Positions 31,405-40,753 of a stretch of 42,092 nucleotides of DNA are shown piece by piece. Position numbers and translations under genes: made by a program. This stretch comes from Paenibacillus zanthoxyli JH29. Lineage in GTDB: Bacteria; Bacillota; Bacilli; Paenibacillales; Paenibacillaceae. Position 1 is the first letter of the stretch. Each line of letters opens with the position of its first letter. The notes below the pieces were generated by a model. It saw only the letters and a list, made by a program, of their open reading frames with translations, was not told the DNA's origin and did not search any database. The stretch covers positions 1 through 42,092 of the forward strand of contig NZ_ASSD01000514.1 in the NCBI RefSeq assembly GCF_000520715.1. The letters are read 5' to 3'.

Positions 31405-32871
31405 TCAGGTGCCGCAAAAGGTTCGGTAAGGACAGGCGGTCGGTGCAGGCGGCGCCGAGTAATCAGCCTGTTCGGGGAAATGCGCGAAGGGTCTCGCAAG
31501 AACATCAAGCAGCCGCTCCATCACGCTATAATCTCCTTGCACCGCAGCCTCCAACGCCTCTTCCACCCGGTGATTGCGCGGGATTAGCGCTGGATTGCTG
31601 CTTCGCATCAGCTGCTGCGAGGAGGCTTTGGGTTCCTGCTGTCTGCTCAGTCTCGCCTGCCACCGCCCATGCCACTGCGCAAATTCTGGAGTGCCGTACA
31701 AGACCGTATCCTCCAGCTTATCAAAAGTTAATGCGCGGAAGGTATTGGTGTAGTCTGCACGATTCTTTTGCATCATATGAAGAAGGTCTTCAACCAGGGA
31801 TTCATCCTCCGGCTCTTCGTTAACAATCCCCAGCTTTGCCCTCATTCCGGCGAGCCAATTCCGTTGATACAATTCGGAAAAATCTGAAATTGCATCCTCG
31901 GCCAGTTTGACCGCATCCTTCTCATCAGCATGCAGAAGCGGCAAAAGAGTTTCGGCAAATCTCGCGAGATTCCACGCGGCAATATGCGGCTGATTGCCAT
32001 AGGCATAGCGGCCATGAAGGTCAATGGAACTGAATACCGTTCCCGGATCATACGTATCCATGAAGGCACACGGACCATAATCAATGGTTTCTCCGCTAAG
32101 GGCCATGTTGTCGGTGTTCATCACCCCGTGGATAAAGCCAACGAGCTGCCATTTGGCAATCAGTGCGGCCTGACGCTTGATCACTTCCCGAAGCAGGCCC
32201 AGATAACGGTTCTCATCCGCGTCCGCTTCCGGGAAATGTCTTTGCAGCGTGTAATCGGCCAGGGCCTTGAGGTCCTCGGGAGAGCCCCATTTTGAAGCGT
32301 ATTGAAAAGTACCGACGCGTAAATGACTGGCGGCCACGCGGGTCAGGATTGCACCGGGAAGCAGGGTTTCGCGCACGATGGACTCCCCGGTCGTCACCAC
32401 GGCCAGGCTCCGGGTGGTCGGAATGCCCAGCGCATGCATCGCTTCGCTGATGATGTATTCGCGCAGCATCGGCCCAAGCGTCGCCCGGCCATCGCCCCGG
32501 CGGGAGTATCGCGTTCTGCCCGAACCCTTAAGCTGAATATCCACCCGCTCACCGCCGGGAGTGATCTGTTCGCCAAGCAGCAGAGCCCGGCCGTCCCCTA
32601 ACATGGTAAAATGCCCGAACTGATGCCCTGCGTAGGCTTGAGCAAGAGGCTCAGCACCTTCGGGAATCTCGTTCCCGGCAAACACCGCTGCGCCATCATG
32701 GCTTTGCAGCGCTTGGACGTTTAATCCCAGGGAGGCTGCCAACGGATCATTAAGAATGACCAGCTGCGGCGAGCGCACAGGGGTTGGATCTTGTCTGGTA
32801 AAAAATGATTCCGGCAGACGGGCATAACTGTTGTCGAAGTTCCATCCTGTTTCAATGATTGTTTTTGTCAT
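31405..32871 (-). CDS. selO: Protein adenylyltransferase SelO (YdiU/UPF0061)
   Basis: 488 residues of the SelO pseudokinase family, which transfers AMP to Ser, Thr or Tyr of proteins and is linked to redox stress. Family marks: [43 protein letters not shown] with the ATP-binding lysine and arginine, [25 protein letters not shown] with the catalytic and metal-binding Asn/Asp, and the C-terminal YRTFCGT with its conserved cysteine. The ATG at 32869-32871 ([10 protein letters not shown]) is preferred for its GGAGAT site and family match. Monocistronic. Confidence 0.94.
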   Translation of the reverse strand: MTKTIIETGWNFDNSYARLPESFFTRQDPTPVRSPQLVILNDPLAASLGLNVQALQSHDGAAVFAGNEIPEGAEPLAQAYAGHQFGHFTMLGDGRALLLGEQITPGGERVDIQLKGSGRTRYSRRGDGRATLGPMLREYIISEAMHALGIPTTRSLAVVTTGESIVRETLLPGAILTRVAASHLRVGTFQYASKWGSPEDLKALADYTLQRHFPEADADENRYLGLLREVIKRQAALIAKWQLVGFIHGVMNTDNMALSGETIDYGPCAFMDTYDPGTVFSSIDLHGRYAYGNQPHIAAWNLARFAETLLPLLHADEKDAVKLAEDAISDFSELYQRNWLAGMRAKLGIVNEEPEDESLVEDLLHMMQKNRADYTNTFRALTFDKLEDTVLYGTPEFAQWHGRWQARLSRQQEPKASSQQLMRSSNPALIPRNHRVEEALEAAVQGDYSVMERLLDVLARPFAHFPEQADYSAPPAPTACPYRTFCGT

Positions 32872-33040
32872 CGTATCTCCATTTTTCATTAGGATGTTTA
32901 GCTATCTACTTATTATATAACCCACGGACTGCCCCTTTATTGTCTGCTTCAGCCGATTTATTATACCCCTTCCGTTCTTCTGCATAGTTCATCTGCCGAA
33001 TACACTTGTTACAAAAGGTTTTAAGGAGGAGGTCAGCCTC

Positions 33041-34858
33041 GTGCAGACGTTCTATACCGTGCGACCCGGCGATTCCGTGTCGGCTATCGCCAAGAGGTGG
33101 GAAGTTCCTGTCCCTGCGCTCATCGCAGCGAACAATCTCTCGTCTCCCTATACGATCTACCCCGGTCAGCAGCTCTCGGTTCCGGCCGGTGTGACAACCG
33201 TTCAGGTTAGATCCGGGGACTCCGTCTACTTCCTTGCCCAAATGTACGGCGTCCCTATGGCTGTTATTATAGAAACCAATCGGCTGAGTCCGCCATACAC
33301 AATCTATATTGATCAAATACTGATAATTCCGCCGGGCATCCCTTACTATGTGGTGCAGCCCGGAGATACATTATATGGACTTGCCGGCAGATACAACGTC
33401 ACGACTAGCGGCGTCCGAAGACCGGAGCTGATCCGCCAAGCGAACAGGCTGCCTTCCGACTTGATCAACATTGGCATGCGCCTTATCATCCCATATGCTC
33501 CTCCGGGCGGAATCGGCCGGCTTGCCTATGTTTCAAACCTTGGCGGCGCATACGATGTCTGGCTATATGATCCAATGAGCGGCCAATCGACAGCGGTTGG
33601 GAAACAGCAGGCCGATACCCATTCCGTGCCGTATTGGTCGCCGGATAATCGCCGGATTGCTTTTATCGGAAAGCAAGGAGTTCTCTTCGTCCTGGACGTG
33701 CTGCAAGGCACCTTGACGCAGATCGATCAAATCGAGCCCTATACCACTCTCACTTGGTCCCCGGACAGTACGCAGATCGGCTACACGAAGCAAGGCCGGA
33801 TCATTCTCTATGAGCTGGCAACCTTTTTCGCCAGAACGCTGCCCGTTTCCGGCGCCAAGCATGTGCAGTGGTTTCCCTCCAGCGATAAACTTTTATTCGC
33901 GGCTCAGGACACCACAGGGAACGATCAGCTCTATGAGATTCGTGTCGACGGAACCGGTCAGCGCCAAATTACGCACGATACGTTCAGTCCTAAGAACGAT
34001 GTAAAGCTCTCCCCGAACGGCTTCTATGCCCTTTTCACCTCTCCCGGCGTAAGCATCTCCATCATCTATGTCGTTGACATCAACACAGGGAACGTGACCG
34101 AGCTCACTGGCGGGCCATTAGCGAAAAATTATTACCCGGCCTGGGCTCCGGGCAGCGCCATCATCGCGTACAGCGCAACCGATTTCGCCGAACGCAAAGG
34201 CTACTTCTCGACCATCCGGACAGAACGTCCGCAAGGCGGGGGCCAACAAATCCTGGCCGTCTCCGATTGCTTCGCGTCTCCCGTCACTTGGTCCCCTGAC
34301 AGCGAATCCATTGCCTATTTGTCCGGCTGCCGGGGAACGGGGCTTGCAAGTGAGATTTGGATCGTCGACATCCGTCATCCCGCACCGATCCGCGTTATTT
34401 CCGGGACAGGCGCCATTACCTCCATACAATGGTCGCATGGAGCCATTCCGGCGGAAGGCTACGTCCAGTTCCGCAGTACAGCGTACCGGGTCAGCTTCCC
34501 CTACCCCGCCGCGTGGCGGGCGGTCAGCGAGACCCGGTACGAGGGCGCAGACGGTTTCTTCCAAATCTCCGCCCTGGCCAGCGATCTGCCGTTTCAAGAA
34601 CTGTGCCGTTCCGAAGCGTATCATCCGCTAATGCCATACGGCACTTCGCCGCGGATCGTTCCGGGGCGAGTGCAGAATCAGGAAGCCTGCTTTATCTTCC
34701 CTTCCCCGGATCAAGCGCCGGAGTTTCGGCGGCAATCCGCACTCATCGCCGTATATCCGCAGCCTGTAGTGATTAACGGCAGCACATATCCGTACTTTAT
34801 CCTCTGGGCGGATCAAGATCATCTTCAGGCGATGGCGAACGGACTCCGGTTTCTTTAA
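33041..34858 (+). CDS. Three-LysM protein with a TolB/WD40-like propeller
   Basis: 605 residues from a GTG start with AAGGAGGAGG upstream. Three LysM repeats stand at the very N-terminus (about 4-48, 53-97 and 102-153): YTVRPGDSVSAIAKRW, VQVRSGDSVYFLAQMYGV and YVVQPGDTLYGLAGRYNV. A beta-propeller follows (about 160-460) with repeated YWSPDNRRIAFIG-like and TWSPDSTQIGYT blades, then a C-terminal domain of about 120 residues with three Cys. There is no signal peptide, which for LysM proteins in spore formers suggests assembly on the developing spore from the mother cell. That location is inference. Confidence 0.88.
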   Translation: MQTFYTVRPGDSVSAIAKRWEVPVPALIAANNLSSPYTIYPGQQLSVPAGVTTVQVRSGDSVYFLAQMYGVPMAVIIETNRLSPPYTIYIDQILIIPPGIPYYVVQPGDTLYGLAGRYNVTTSGVRRPELIRQANRLPSDLINIGMRLIIPYAPPGGIGRLAYVSNLGGAYDVWLYDPMSGQSTAVGKQQADTHSVPYWSPDNRRIAFIGKQGVLFVLDVLQGTLTQIDQIEPYTTLTWSPDSTQIGYTKQGRIILYELATFFARTLPVSGAKHVQWFPSSDKLLFAAQDTTGNDQLYEIRVDGTGQRQITHDTFSPKNDVKLSPNGFYALFTSPGVSISIIYVVDINTGNVTELTGGPLAKNYYPAWAPGSAIIAYSATDFAERKGYFSTIRTERPQGGGQQILAVSDCFASPVTWSPDSESIAYLSGCRGTGLASEIWIVDIRHPAPIRVISGTGAITSIQWSHGAIPAEGYVQFRSTAYRVSFPYPAAWRAVSETRYEGADGFFQISALASDLPFQELCRSEAYHPLMPYGTSPRIVPGRVQNQEACFIFPSPDQAPEFRRQSALIAVYPQPVVINGSTYPYFILWADQDHLQAMANGLRFL

Positions 34859-34860
34859 GA

Positions 34861-34880
34861 TACGTACTTTAAAGTGCGTA
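34861..34880. other. Short palindrome after the LysM gene
   Basis: TACGTACTTTAAAGTGCGTA is a 20-base palindrome with one G/T difference per arm. It may be part of a weak terminator; no strong T-run follows directly. Confidence 0.5.
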
Positions 34881-34947
34881 CTACCTTAAATATTTTTGCC
34901 GCTGTAAACTTATAGAAATAAATGCTATGTACAAAGGAGAAGTGAAA

Positions 34948-35255
34948 ATGAAACCGTCCGCCTTTTGAAGCGAACTCATTATTACTGCAAGTGACTGAGG
35001 ATGCAGCCATAATGAGTGCAGCTTCTGCACCATGTATAGCGATGTTCCTTTTCATGTCGAAACGATGGAGCAAATTGAACAGGATTTGCGGGAAGCGAGA
35101 CGAGTGTATCCTAGAGTAAATCGTATTTTTTAGTCAATGCCGACCCTTTTGCCCTAAGTGCGGACCGCCTGAAATCCATTTGCTGTTAAAATCAATGAAA
35201 TCCTGCCCGAAGTCGAGACTATAGCGATGTATGCCTCCGTTAATAACATCATAAT
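34948..35255 (+). pseudogene. Radical-SAM enzyme remnant, frameshifted and cut at the 3' end
   Basis: AAAGGAG and an ATG precede segments in changing frames: PPFEANSLLLQVT, GCSHNECSFCTMYSDVPFHV with the iron-sulfur cysteines, ETMEQIEQDLREARRVYPRV, LVNADPFALSADRLKSI, and INEILPEVETIAMYASVNNI. These are successive parts of one family of radical-SAM proteins. At least three single-base frame changes are needed to join them, and the gene then stops abruptly where the threonine-aldolase remnant begins on the other strand. Not functional. Confidence 0.82.
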
Positions 35256-35999
35256 TCAAATTGGATTCCAAGTAATCTCCCCTTAGCCAGTAATCCTCCC
35301 TTCTGCTTGATCAAATACCGAAAATCTTTTTTCAGGTTATCATTTATGATGACTGCTGCTTCCCCAAACAATGCTCCGATCTTAGTCCCCCCCGATATAG
35401 AACACATCACAAAGCCTTGCAATATCCGCTAAGGATAAATCACTGTCTTTTGAAACCAAACCATAGCCTAACCTCGCGCCATCCATAAACAATGGCAACC
35501 CGCATTCCCGGCAGACTTCGATTAATTCTTCCAATTCGGATTTACTGTAAGTCGTTCCGTTCTCAGTAGGGTGGGATATGTAAACCAAGCCAGGTTGCAC
35601 CATATGCTCATGAGTGACATCATTCCAGTGGGCATCATATAATTCTCTTACCTGCTTGGCTTGAATTTTTCCATCATCGCTCGGCAAAGTCAGCACTTTA
35701 TGGCCAGTAGCTTCAATCGCTCCCGATTCATGAACCGCAATATGCCCCGTAATCGCAGCAACCGCGCCTTGATGCGGACGCAAGATGGAAGCGATAATCG
35801 TAGTATTCGTCTGCGTTCCTCCAACTAAAAAGTGTACATCCGCATTCTCTGCACCGCATGCTTTTCTGATATAGGCTCTGGCTTGTTCACAATGTTCGTC
35901 CGTACCATACCCGGGTGTCTGCTCTTCATTGGTTTCCACGATCCGATTCAAAATACGCTCATGGGCGCCTTCCGTATAATCGTTTTCAAAACGTATCAT
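35255..35999 (-). pseudogene. Low-specificity threonine aldolase gene, frameshifted and 3'-truncated
   Basis: PLP enzyme that splits threonine to glycine and acetaldehyde. The N-terminal part is normal: FENDYTEGAHERILNRIVETN, PGYGTDEHCEQARAYI, HFLVGGTQTN, HIAVHESGAIEATGHKV and PLFMDGARLGYGLV. At FYIGGD near 35390 a run of seven C (seven G in the gene) shifts the frame. One base fewer would give IGGTKIGALFGEA with the PLP lysine, then INDNLKKDFRYLIKQKGGLLAKGRL and GIQFE, where it meets the radical-SAM remnant. About 90 C-terminal residues are missing, so repair of the run would not restore a full enzyme. Overlaps marR by 4 bases. Confidence 0.88.
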
Positions 36000-36442
36000 T
36001 CAATTCCCTCCGCCTTTTCTAATTTCTTCTGAATCGTCAACATCGAAGTATGTAAGTCTTTAATTTCTTTTTGTGATAAACCTTGCAGCAATCTCACGAT
36101 TTGTTCATCAGATTTTTCATTCAGCTGGTTAAAAAGAGCGGTCCCTTTGGGTGTCAATCGAATCAGACTCGTTCTGCTGTCCAAGGCCGAGTTTTCCTTA
36201 ATAATCAGGCTATCGTTACTGAGCTTGGCAATGATTCTGCTCATGTAGCTGCGATCAATATCCAATTTTTCGACTAAATGGTTGGCGATACACTGTTCCA
36301 GGAAACCAATCTCTAAAATTACCCGCGCCTCTGTAAAAGAATATCCGGTATTCAATACGTGCTTATCCAATAAGCCGAGTATATTCGTATAAAACCGGTT
36401 AAATTGCCGGATATCAGCTATGATATTTTCATCTAGGTTCAT
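35996..36442 (-). CDS. MarR family regulator
   Basis: 148 residues: winged helix with LEQCIANHLVEKLDIDRSYMSRIIAKLSNDSLI and the wing DSRTSLIRLTPKG, then a long C-terminal helix for dimerisation (IVRLLQGLSQKEIKDLHTSMLTIQKKLEKA). GGGAGG stands five bases before the ATG. Its stop overlaps the threonine-aldolase start (ATGA), so the two were one operon. Two identical 14-base direct repeats lie upstream and are probable self-operators. Some MarR proteins of this type are fused to or paired with acetyltransferases, not here. Confidence 0.9.
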   Translation of the reverse strand: MNLDENIIADIRQFNRFYTNILGLLDKHVLNTGYSFTEARVILEIGFLEQCIANHLVEKLDIDRSYMSRIIAKLSNDSLIIKENSALDSRTSLIRLTPKGTALFNQLNEKSDEQIVRLLQGLSQKEIKDLHTSMLTIQKKLEKAEGIE

Positions 36443-36462
36443 TGCAGCCTCCCCGATTTTTA

Positions 36463-36510
36463 TGGACTATGTCAACAAATAATTTAATCCATTTAGTGGA
36501 CTATGTCAAC
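36463..36510. promoter_or_regulatory. Two direct repeats TGGACTATGTCAAC upstream of marR
   Basis: Exact copies at 36463-36476 and 36497-36510, 34 bases apart. Read on the minus strand each contains TTGACATAGTCCA, a near-palindrome (TTGAC / GTCCA) that also supplies a TTGACA -35 box. Likely MarR operators. Confidence 0.7.
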
Positions 36511-36689
36511 TTTTTTAAAAAATTAGCGAAGAACGTTCAACGAAAATTTATTAGTACACCCAATTTTAATTAACAACTCCATCGAACTATCGCCTCCTGG
36601 AAATAATTTAAAAAAATGAATGAATTTATTTTTATATCATGATAGTATTCCAAATGTATTGAATATGAATAGGAAAGGGAGAAAAAACA

Positions 36690-37151
36690 ATGCATATTAA
36701 AGTCGAAACTCTTCCAAACCATCGCATCGCCTATGTACGGCAAGTTGGTCCCTATGGTCCTGCTAATACTCAAACCATGGAAAAGTTAAAAAAATGGGCG
36801 AGGGAGAAAAATCTGCTTACTGAATCGGCAATAATACTCGGAATTCCACAGGATAACTCTGAAACAACACTTCCTGAACACTGTAGATATGATGCATGTA
36901 TCGTCATTTCAAAGGATTATCCAATCGATGATTCCGTTTGCGAAGGCGAACTTATTGGGGGAAAATATGTTGTTTTCAAAGTCAAACATACAACGGAGGA
37001 TGTTCAAAAAGCATGGACTGAAATTATTCCAGCCTTACAAAACAGCGGATATCAAATGGACCATAAACCGATTATAGAAAGATACACTGGTGATATGATT
37101 AACCATCATTTTTGCGAAATATGTGTTCCTGTAATAATTAAAGAAAGTTGA
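36690..37151 (+). CDS. GyrI-like / effector-binding domain protein
   Basis: 153 residues matching the GyrI-like (SbmC, AraC effector-binding) fold: VETLPNHRIAYVRQVGPYG, IILGIPQDNSETTLPEHCRYDACIVI, then the GGKYVVFKVKHTTEDVQKAWTEII duplicate half. The fold binds small drugs or peptides, and some members protect gyrase. A stand-alone version without DNA-binding domain. AAAGGGAG stands before the ATG. AT-rich compared with the rest of the window. Possibly an acquired resistance gene; direct function unknown. Confidence 0.85.
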   Translation: MHIKVETLPNHRIAYVRQVGPYGPANTQTMEKLKKWAREKNLLTESAIILGIPQDNSETTLPEHCRYDACIVISKDYPIDDSVCEGELIGGKYVVFKVKHTTEDVQKAWTEIIPALQNSGYQMDHKPIIERYTGDMINHHFCEICVPVIIKES

Positions 37152-37248
37152 GAACTTAAAGATGAAATATGCTGGGATAACATTAAATAAAATTCCCAGT
37201 TTATTTTGTTCTAAAATGAACATGATACTACACGGGAGGTTGAGTATC

Positions 37249-38058
37249 GTGTTTAAACCGCACACTATGAGCATCATTTTTATGATCCTCATTATTTTAA
37301 TTACCGGATGCGAACGAAAAGCGGATCCTCTTCCCCAATCACGAATTGAGGAAAAACAATCTCCATCCAAAAGTAAGCCCATTCAAATGATCTCTCAAGT
37401 CAACATAGATTCAATTCCCATCTTGATGTATCATTCGATTGGCAACAATCCATCCAGTACGCTTTTTGTTCCCCCGAAGCTATTTCATAAACAAATGGAA
37501 CATTTGAAGAATGCCGGATATCATACTATGACTTTCAAAGATTTAATCAATTGGAAAACGGGAGAAATGATCCCGGATAAGCCGATTTTGATTACGTTTG
37601 ACGATGGTTATTTGGATAATTTTACGATCGTTTATCCAATTTTAAAAAAGCTTCAAATGAGAGCAACGATATTTGCCACCAGTGATTTTATCGGTTACCC
37701 TAATCACTTGAATTGGGAGCAGATAAAAGAAATGGAACAATCCAGATACGTTGAAATTGGTGCGCATACCCGGCATCACGCAGAATTGACAAAAAACACC
37801 CCATTACAACTTGTGGACGAAGTTTGGGGAGCTAAACAGAAGATGGAGAAGAGATTGGGGCATCCAATAATCGCTTTTGCTTATCCTTCTGGTAAATTCA
37901 ATCAGAAAGTATTACAGGTGGTTAAGCGTGCTGGATTTGAATTTGCCGTAACGACAAAGCCTGGGTTCGCCGTAAAAAATCAGGGATTTTTAACCCTCCA
38001 TCGCGTTCGAATCCCCGAAGGCCAGCCAATGGCTGCTTTCATTCAAGAATTCCCTTAA
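37249..38058 (+). CDS. Polysaccharide deacetylase lipoprotein (NodB domain)
   Basis: About 270 residues from the GTG at 37249, chosen because GGGAGGT is at the right distance and a lipoprotein signal follows (IIFMILIILITGC). The earlier ATG at 37162 has no ribosome site. NodB motifs: PILITFDDGYLDN with two catalytic Asp, EIGAHTRHHAEL with the metal histidines, and FAYPSGKFN. It removes acetyl groups from a surface polymer such as chitin-like glycan, peptidoglycan or PNAG, acting outside the membrane. AT-rich, as is the GyrI-like gene just upstream. Confidence 0.9.
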   Translation: MFKPHTMSIIFMILIILITGCERKADPLPQSRIEEKQSPSKSKPIQMISQVNIDSIPILMYHSIGNNPSSTLFVPPKLFHKQMEHLKNAGYHTMTFKDLINWKTGEMIPDKPILITFDDGYLDNFTIVYPILKKLQMRATIFATSDFIGYPNHLNWEQIKEMEQSRYVEIGAHTRHHAELTKNTPLQLVDEVWGAKQKMEKRLGHPIIAFAYPSGKFNQKVLQVVKRAGFEFAVTTKPGFAVKNQGFLTLHRVRIPEGQPMAAFIQEFP

Positions 38059-38060
38059 TG

Positions 38061-38144
38061 CTGAGGGTCTCCAAAACCATCGTGGAAGCGCACGGCGGCG
38101 AAATCCAGGTACAATCCAAAGTGTGGCAAGGCACGAAAATTTAA
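38061..38144 (+). pseudogene. C-terminal scrap of a sensor histidine kinase
   Basis: The frame directly after the deacetylase gene reads LRVSKTIVEAHGGEIQVQSK and then VWQGTKI before a stop. This is the G-box end of a HATPase domain (IVEAHGG.I.V.S..G.GT). Only the last 27 codons remain; it marks a past deletion. Confidence 0.8.
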
Positions 38145-38145
38145 A

Positions 38146-39117
38146 TCAAAGCAGCCCTAATGCCTTCAGCAAGGCATGTTCACTTGATCTTGCGCCTTCC
38201 TGAGAATAATGGGCATTCGGAAACATCGGGGATAAATGATGATATCCGGGATAGACATGCAGCTCAACCAGGACACCGTCAAATACCAACTGCTTCGCAA
38301 ATAACAAGGCTTCGTCAATAAACAAATCAATGCTGCCGATACTGATATAGGTAGGCGGAAGGCCAGCCAGCGATTTGGCGCGCGCAGGGACGTAATACTC
38401 GCTTTCCTCTGCCTGCCCGGGTTCATGCCCTAGTACGGACTTCCAGCCGAAATGGTTGCTGCCCTTGGTCCAGACAAATTCGCCTGCACAGGGATGCTCT
38501 GGCGATACACTTGTGCGATCATCGAGCATCGGGCTGCGCAGCCTTAGATGATGAATGTCAAATTCCTTCTGGTCACGAATATATAGAGCCAGCCCCGCTG
38601 CCAGGCCAGCGCCGGCACTGCTTCCCCCAATAGCGACCTTCTGCACATCGATCCCCAAAGTGTCTGCGTGCTCCACGCACCACTTGAGGCCCGAATAGCA
38701 ATCCTGCAATTGACTTGGCTGAACATGCTCGGGAGCAAGGCGGTAATAGACCGCTACGCAGCAAAAGCCGTGCTGTGCAGCGAGCGCTGCATTGCCGGTC
38801 CGGTCAACGACTGGACTGCCCATAACCATGCCACCGCCGTGAATTGAGTAGTATAGTGGCATTTTGTCATGCTTGGGCTGAAGGGGCTTAATGATTTCGA
38901 TGCGTATATCTGGACCGCCAAAGTAGCTTGGCACCGATATTTCTTCAAATGAAACAGGAAACATTGGCGTTACATCAATTTGCGGCAGCATCTTGGCTTG
39001 GTTTTCACGCGATACCATCAGCGATGCGGCGGTAAGATCGCTCGTAGGAAATAAATCAAGTGCGCTCGAAATTTCCGGGTCAACCAGATGTCTGCTTCTG
39101 CTCTTTTGTTCACTCAC
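38146..39117 (-). CDS. Alpha/beta hydrolase, hormone-sensitive-lipase family
   Basis: 323 residues. HGGG at 93-96 forms the oxyanion hole, S167 in GGSSAGAGLA is the nucleophile, Asp in SIDLFIDEA and His in YPGYHHLSP complete the triad, and the usual YRLAPEH motif is present. Cytosolic esterase or lipase for short esters. GTG start with GAGG eight bases upstream. It begins close to a CD3324-like gene on the same strand and ends against the histidine-kinase scrap. Confidence 0.93.
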   Translation of the reverse strand: MSEQKSRSRHLVDPEISSALDLFPTSDLTAASLMVSRENQAKMLPQIDVTPMFPVSFEEISVPSYFGGPDIRIEIIKPLQPKHDKMPLYYSIHGGGMVMGSPVVDRTGNAALAAQHGFCCVAVYYRLAPEHVQPSQLQDCYSGLKWCVEHADTLGIDVQKVAIGGSSAGAGLAAGLALYIRDQKEFDIHHLRLRSPMLDDRTSVSPEHPCAGEFVWTKGSNHFGWKSVLGHEPGQAEESEYYVPARAKSLAGLPPTYISIGSIDLFIDEALLFAKQLVFDGVLVELHVYPGYHHLSPMFPNAHYSQEGARSSEHALLKALGLL

Positions 39118-39270
39118 TGCTGCTTCCTCGCCTTCCTATTTATCACCTGACCATTATGGGCGTAGTGTTCCTTAGAAACAGGTTTCATCACCCGTTCCCT
39201 ATCCCTATTCTAAGGCTGCGCAAGCGCCTGATCATATGAAAACAATAACTAAGAATCAATGTTGACATAG

Positions 39271-39309
39271 GCAAAATAAAAAGCACTGATGAAAATCTTC
39301 ACCAGTGCT
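39271..39309 (-). terminator. Terminator of the CD3324-like gene
   Basis: On the minus strand AGCACTGGTGAA and TTCATCAGTGCT form the stem with one wobble, then TTTTTATTTT. Confidence 0.88.
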
Positions 39310-39316
39310 CCTGCTT

Positions 39317-39586
39317 TTACTTTTGCTTGGTATATACAATCCGCTTAATGGTATCAGCAGAGAGAAAATACTCCTCAGCAAGCTGTCCAATGCTACTATT
39401 ATTGCGAAAAGCCTGCCTAATGGCGGCATTACGGCGATCAATCCACTGTCTTCCGCCGCTAATGCTGCCCCACTTGCGAGATGCCTTTTCCTGCTTGGGA
39501 ATGTAAAGGGTCTCTCCTTGAATATATTGCTGGATTTCTGTAATCAGCTTTTCAGGCAAGATGTGTTTGGCATTCGTATATTTCAC
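39317..39586 (-). CDS. CD3324-like small helix-turn-helix protein
   Basis: 89 residues. The N-terminal MKYTNAKHILPEKLITEIQQYIQGETLYIPK and C-terminal SIGQLAEEYFLSADTIKRIVY match the small family named after Clostridioides CD3324. The C-terminal part looks like a helix-turn-helix of resolvase type, so it is probably DNA-binding. GTG start, GGAG upstream. Role unknown. Confidence 0.78.
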   Translation of the reverse strand: MKYTNAKHILPEKLITEIQQYIQGETLYIPKQEKASRKWGSISGGRQWIDRRNAAIRQAFRNNSSIGQLAEEYFLSADTIKRIVYTKQK

Positions 39587-39625
39587 TTGCGCTCCACTCC
39601 TTATTTTTAAGTTGAAAAATAAGGT

Positions 39626-39712
39626 GCAAAGCCAAAATATTAGAAAAGCCTATGCAGCGTTAATCATGTTTCACCCCATGCAAAGTAACGCTTTTCCAAT
39701 AATAGGCTTTGC
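39626..39712. repeat. 87-base imperfect inverted repeat, possible MITE-like element
   Basis: GCAAAGCCAAAATATTAG at 39626-39643 with following AAAAGC and GCGTTA is matched, in reverse complement, by TAACGCTTTTCC and AATAATAGGCTTTGC ending at 39712. The stem has several mismatches and one 8-base side loop. It has no T-run on either strand, so it is not an ordinary terminator. Confidence 0.6.
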
Positions 39713-39810
39713 ATGAGTTGTGAAAGTCACAGACAATCTCAAGAGATTCTCCATCAGTAAAGCACCCCCTCTTCTTCGCAAGTATAGCACAAATTCCGAT
39801 CGTGCCAGAT

Positions 39811-40652
39811 TTATTGAATGATAGCGAATTGACGGGATGACCTCCGATACATGGTCGGGGACATTCCTTTTTTGGCGTTAAACTGCTTGATCAAATAGGT
39901 GTCATACTCAAATCCAGTCGCCTGCGCAATGTCACTCAGACTCATATCCGTATGTGTCAGCAGCTCGCTTGCAACCTTCAAGCGATGCGATTGTAAATAA
40001 CCAATCGCTGTCTTCCCGCACCTATCCTGAAACCGCTTATTCAGCGTCATACGGTTCAAATGGGCACAGTCCGTCAAATCCCCCAGCGAAATTTTTCTCG
40101 CGTAGTTCGTGTGAATATAATCCAGTACCGCCTCTGATTCAGCTCCTCCAGCAGCCCCATAATTTGAATGAGGTACTTTTTAATCCGGCATACCCAGAGG
40201 TCGTCGCTTTGCGCCTGCACCTCAGTGCCCATAATAAAGAACCATTCAAATAATAACGGATACGCTTTTTCGGTTATGCGAGGCACGCCATGATGCGTAC
40301 ATCCGTGCTCAAACAGCGATAGACCCGTTTGTATTCTGGGTGCTGCAGGAAAATGCGCCTCTGTTTCGGTCAGCCTGATCGTGTTCAGAAACTCGGTATG
40401 AAAGCTAAAGGACTGGGCGGATACATCATTCTTTTCCATCACCTGCATCTGATCGTCCTCGGTCAGACAAAGGATGCCAGGAGCGCTAATGGTTATGGGC
40501 CGCTGGTTCAACATCCCCTTCAAGCTGCCGGATGTAATAAACACCAGTGTAGACCGTTCGGGATAGGGTAGAAGATTAAGCTCCTCCACTGCAACAAATT
40601 CGATATTCACGAGACGCTTCTTGTGCCGATCCCATTGCGGCATCATCATCAC
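39811..40652 (-). pseudogene. AraC-family regulator gene with a frameshift
   Basis: The upstream part (40652 to 40074) is an N-terminal sensor region (FVAVEELNLLPYPERSTLVFITSG, then a helical stretch ending in GLLEELNQRR). The frame is lost near 40145. One frame over it continues EAVLDYIHTNYARKISLGDLTDCAHLNRMTLNKRFQDRCG, the first AraC helix-turn-helix, then DIAQATGFEYDTYLIKQFNAKKGMSPTMYR, the second. One missing base explains the break. The gene is divergent from the epoxide hydrolase, its probable former target. Confidence 0.87.
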
Positions 40653-40753
40653 CTATCAAATAGTATAGTTAATTGCTGCACGTATACCAGTGTAACATAC
40701 ACGCCCTAGGGATATAATATCGTTGTGAACCAGCTAAAAAGGGGGCTTGCCTC

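Noticed and set aside
31299..31508. Small minus-strand frame overlapping the selO 3' end
   Set aside because: Overlaps the conserved SelO C-terminus in another frame and lacks start signals.
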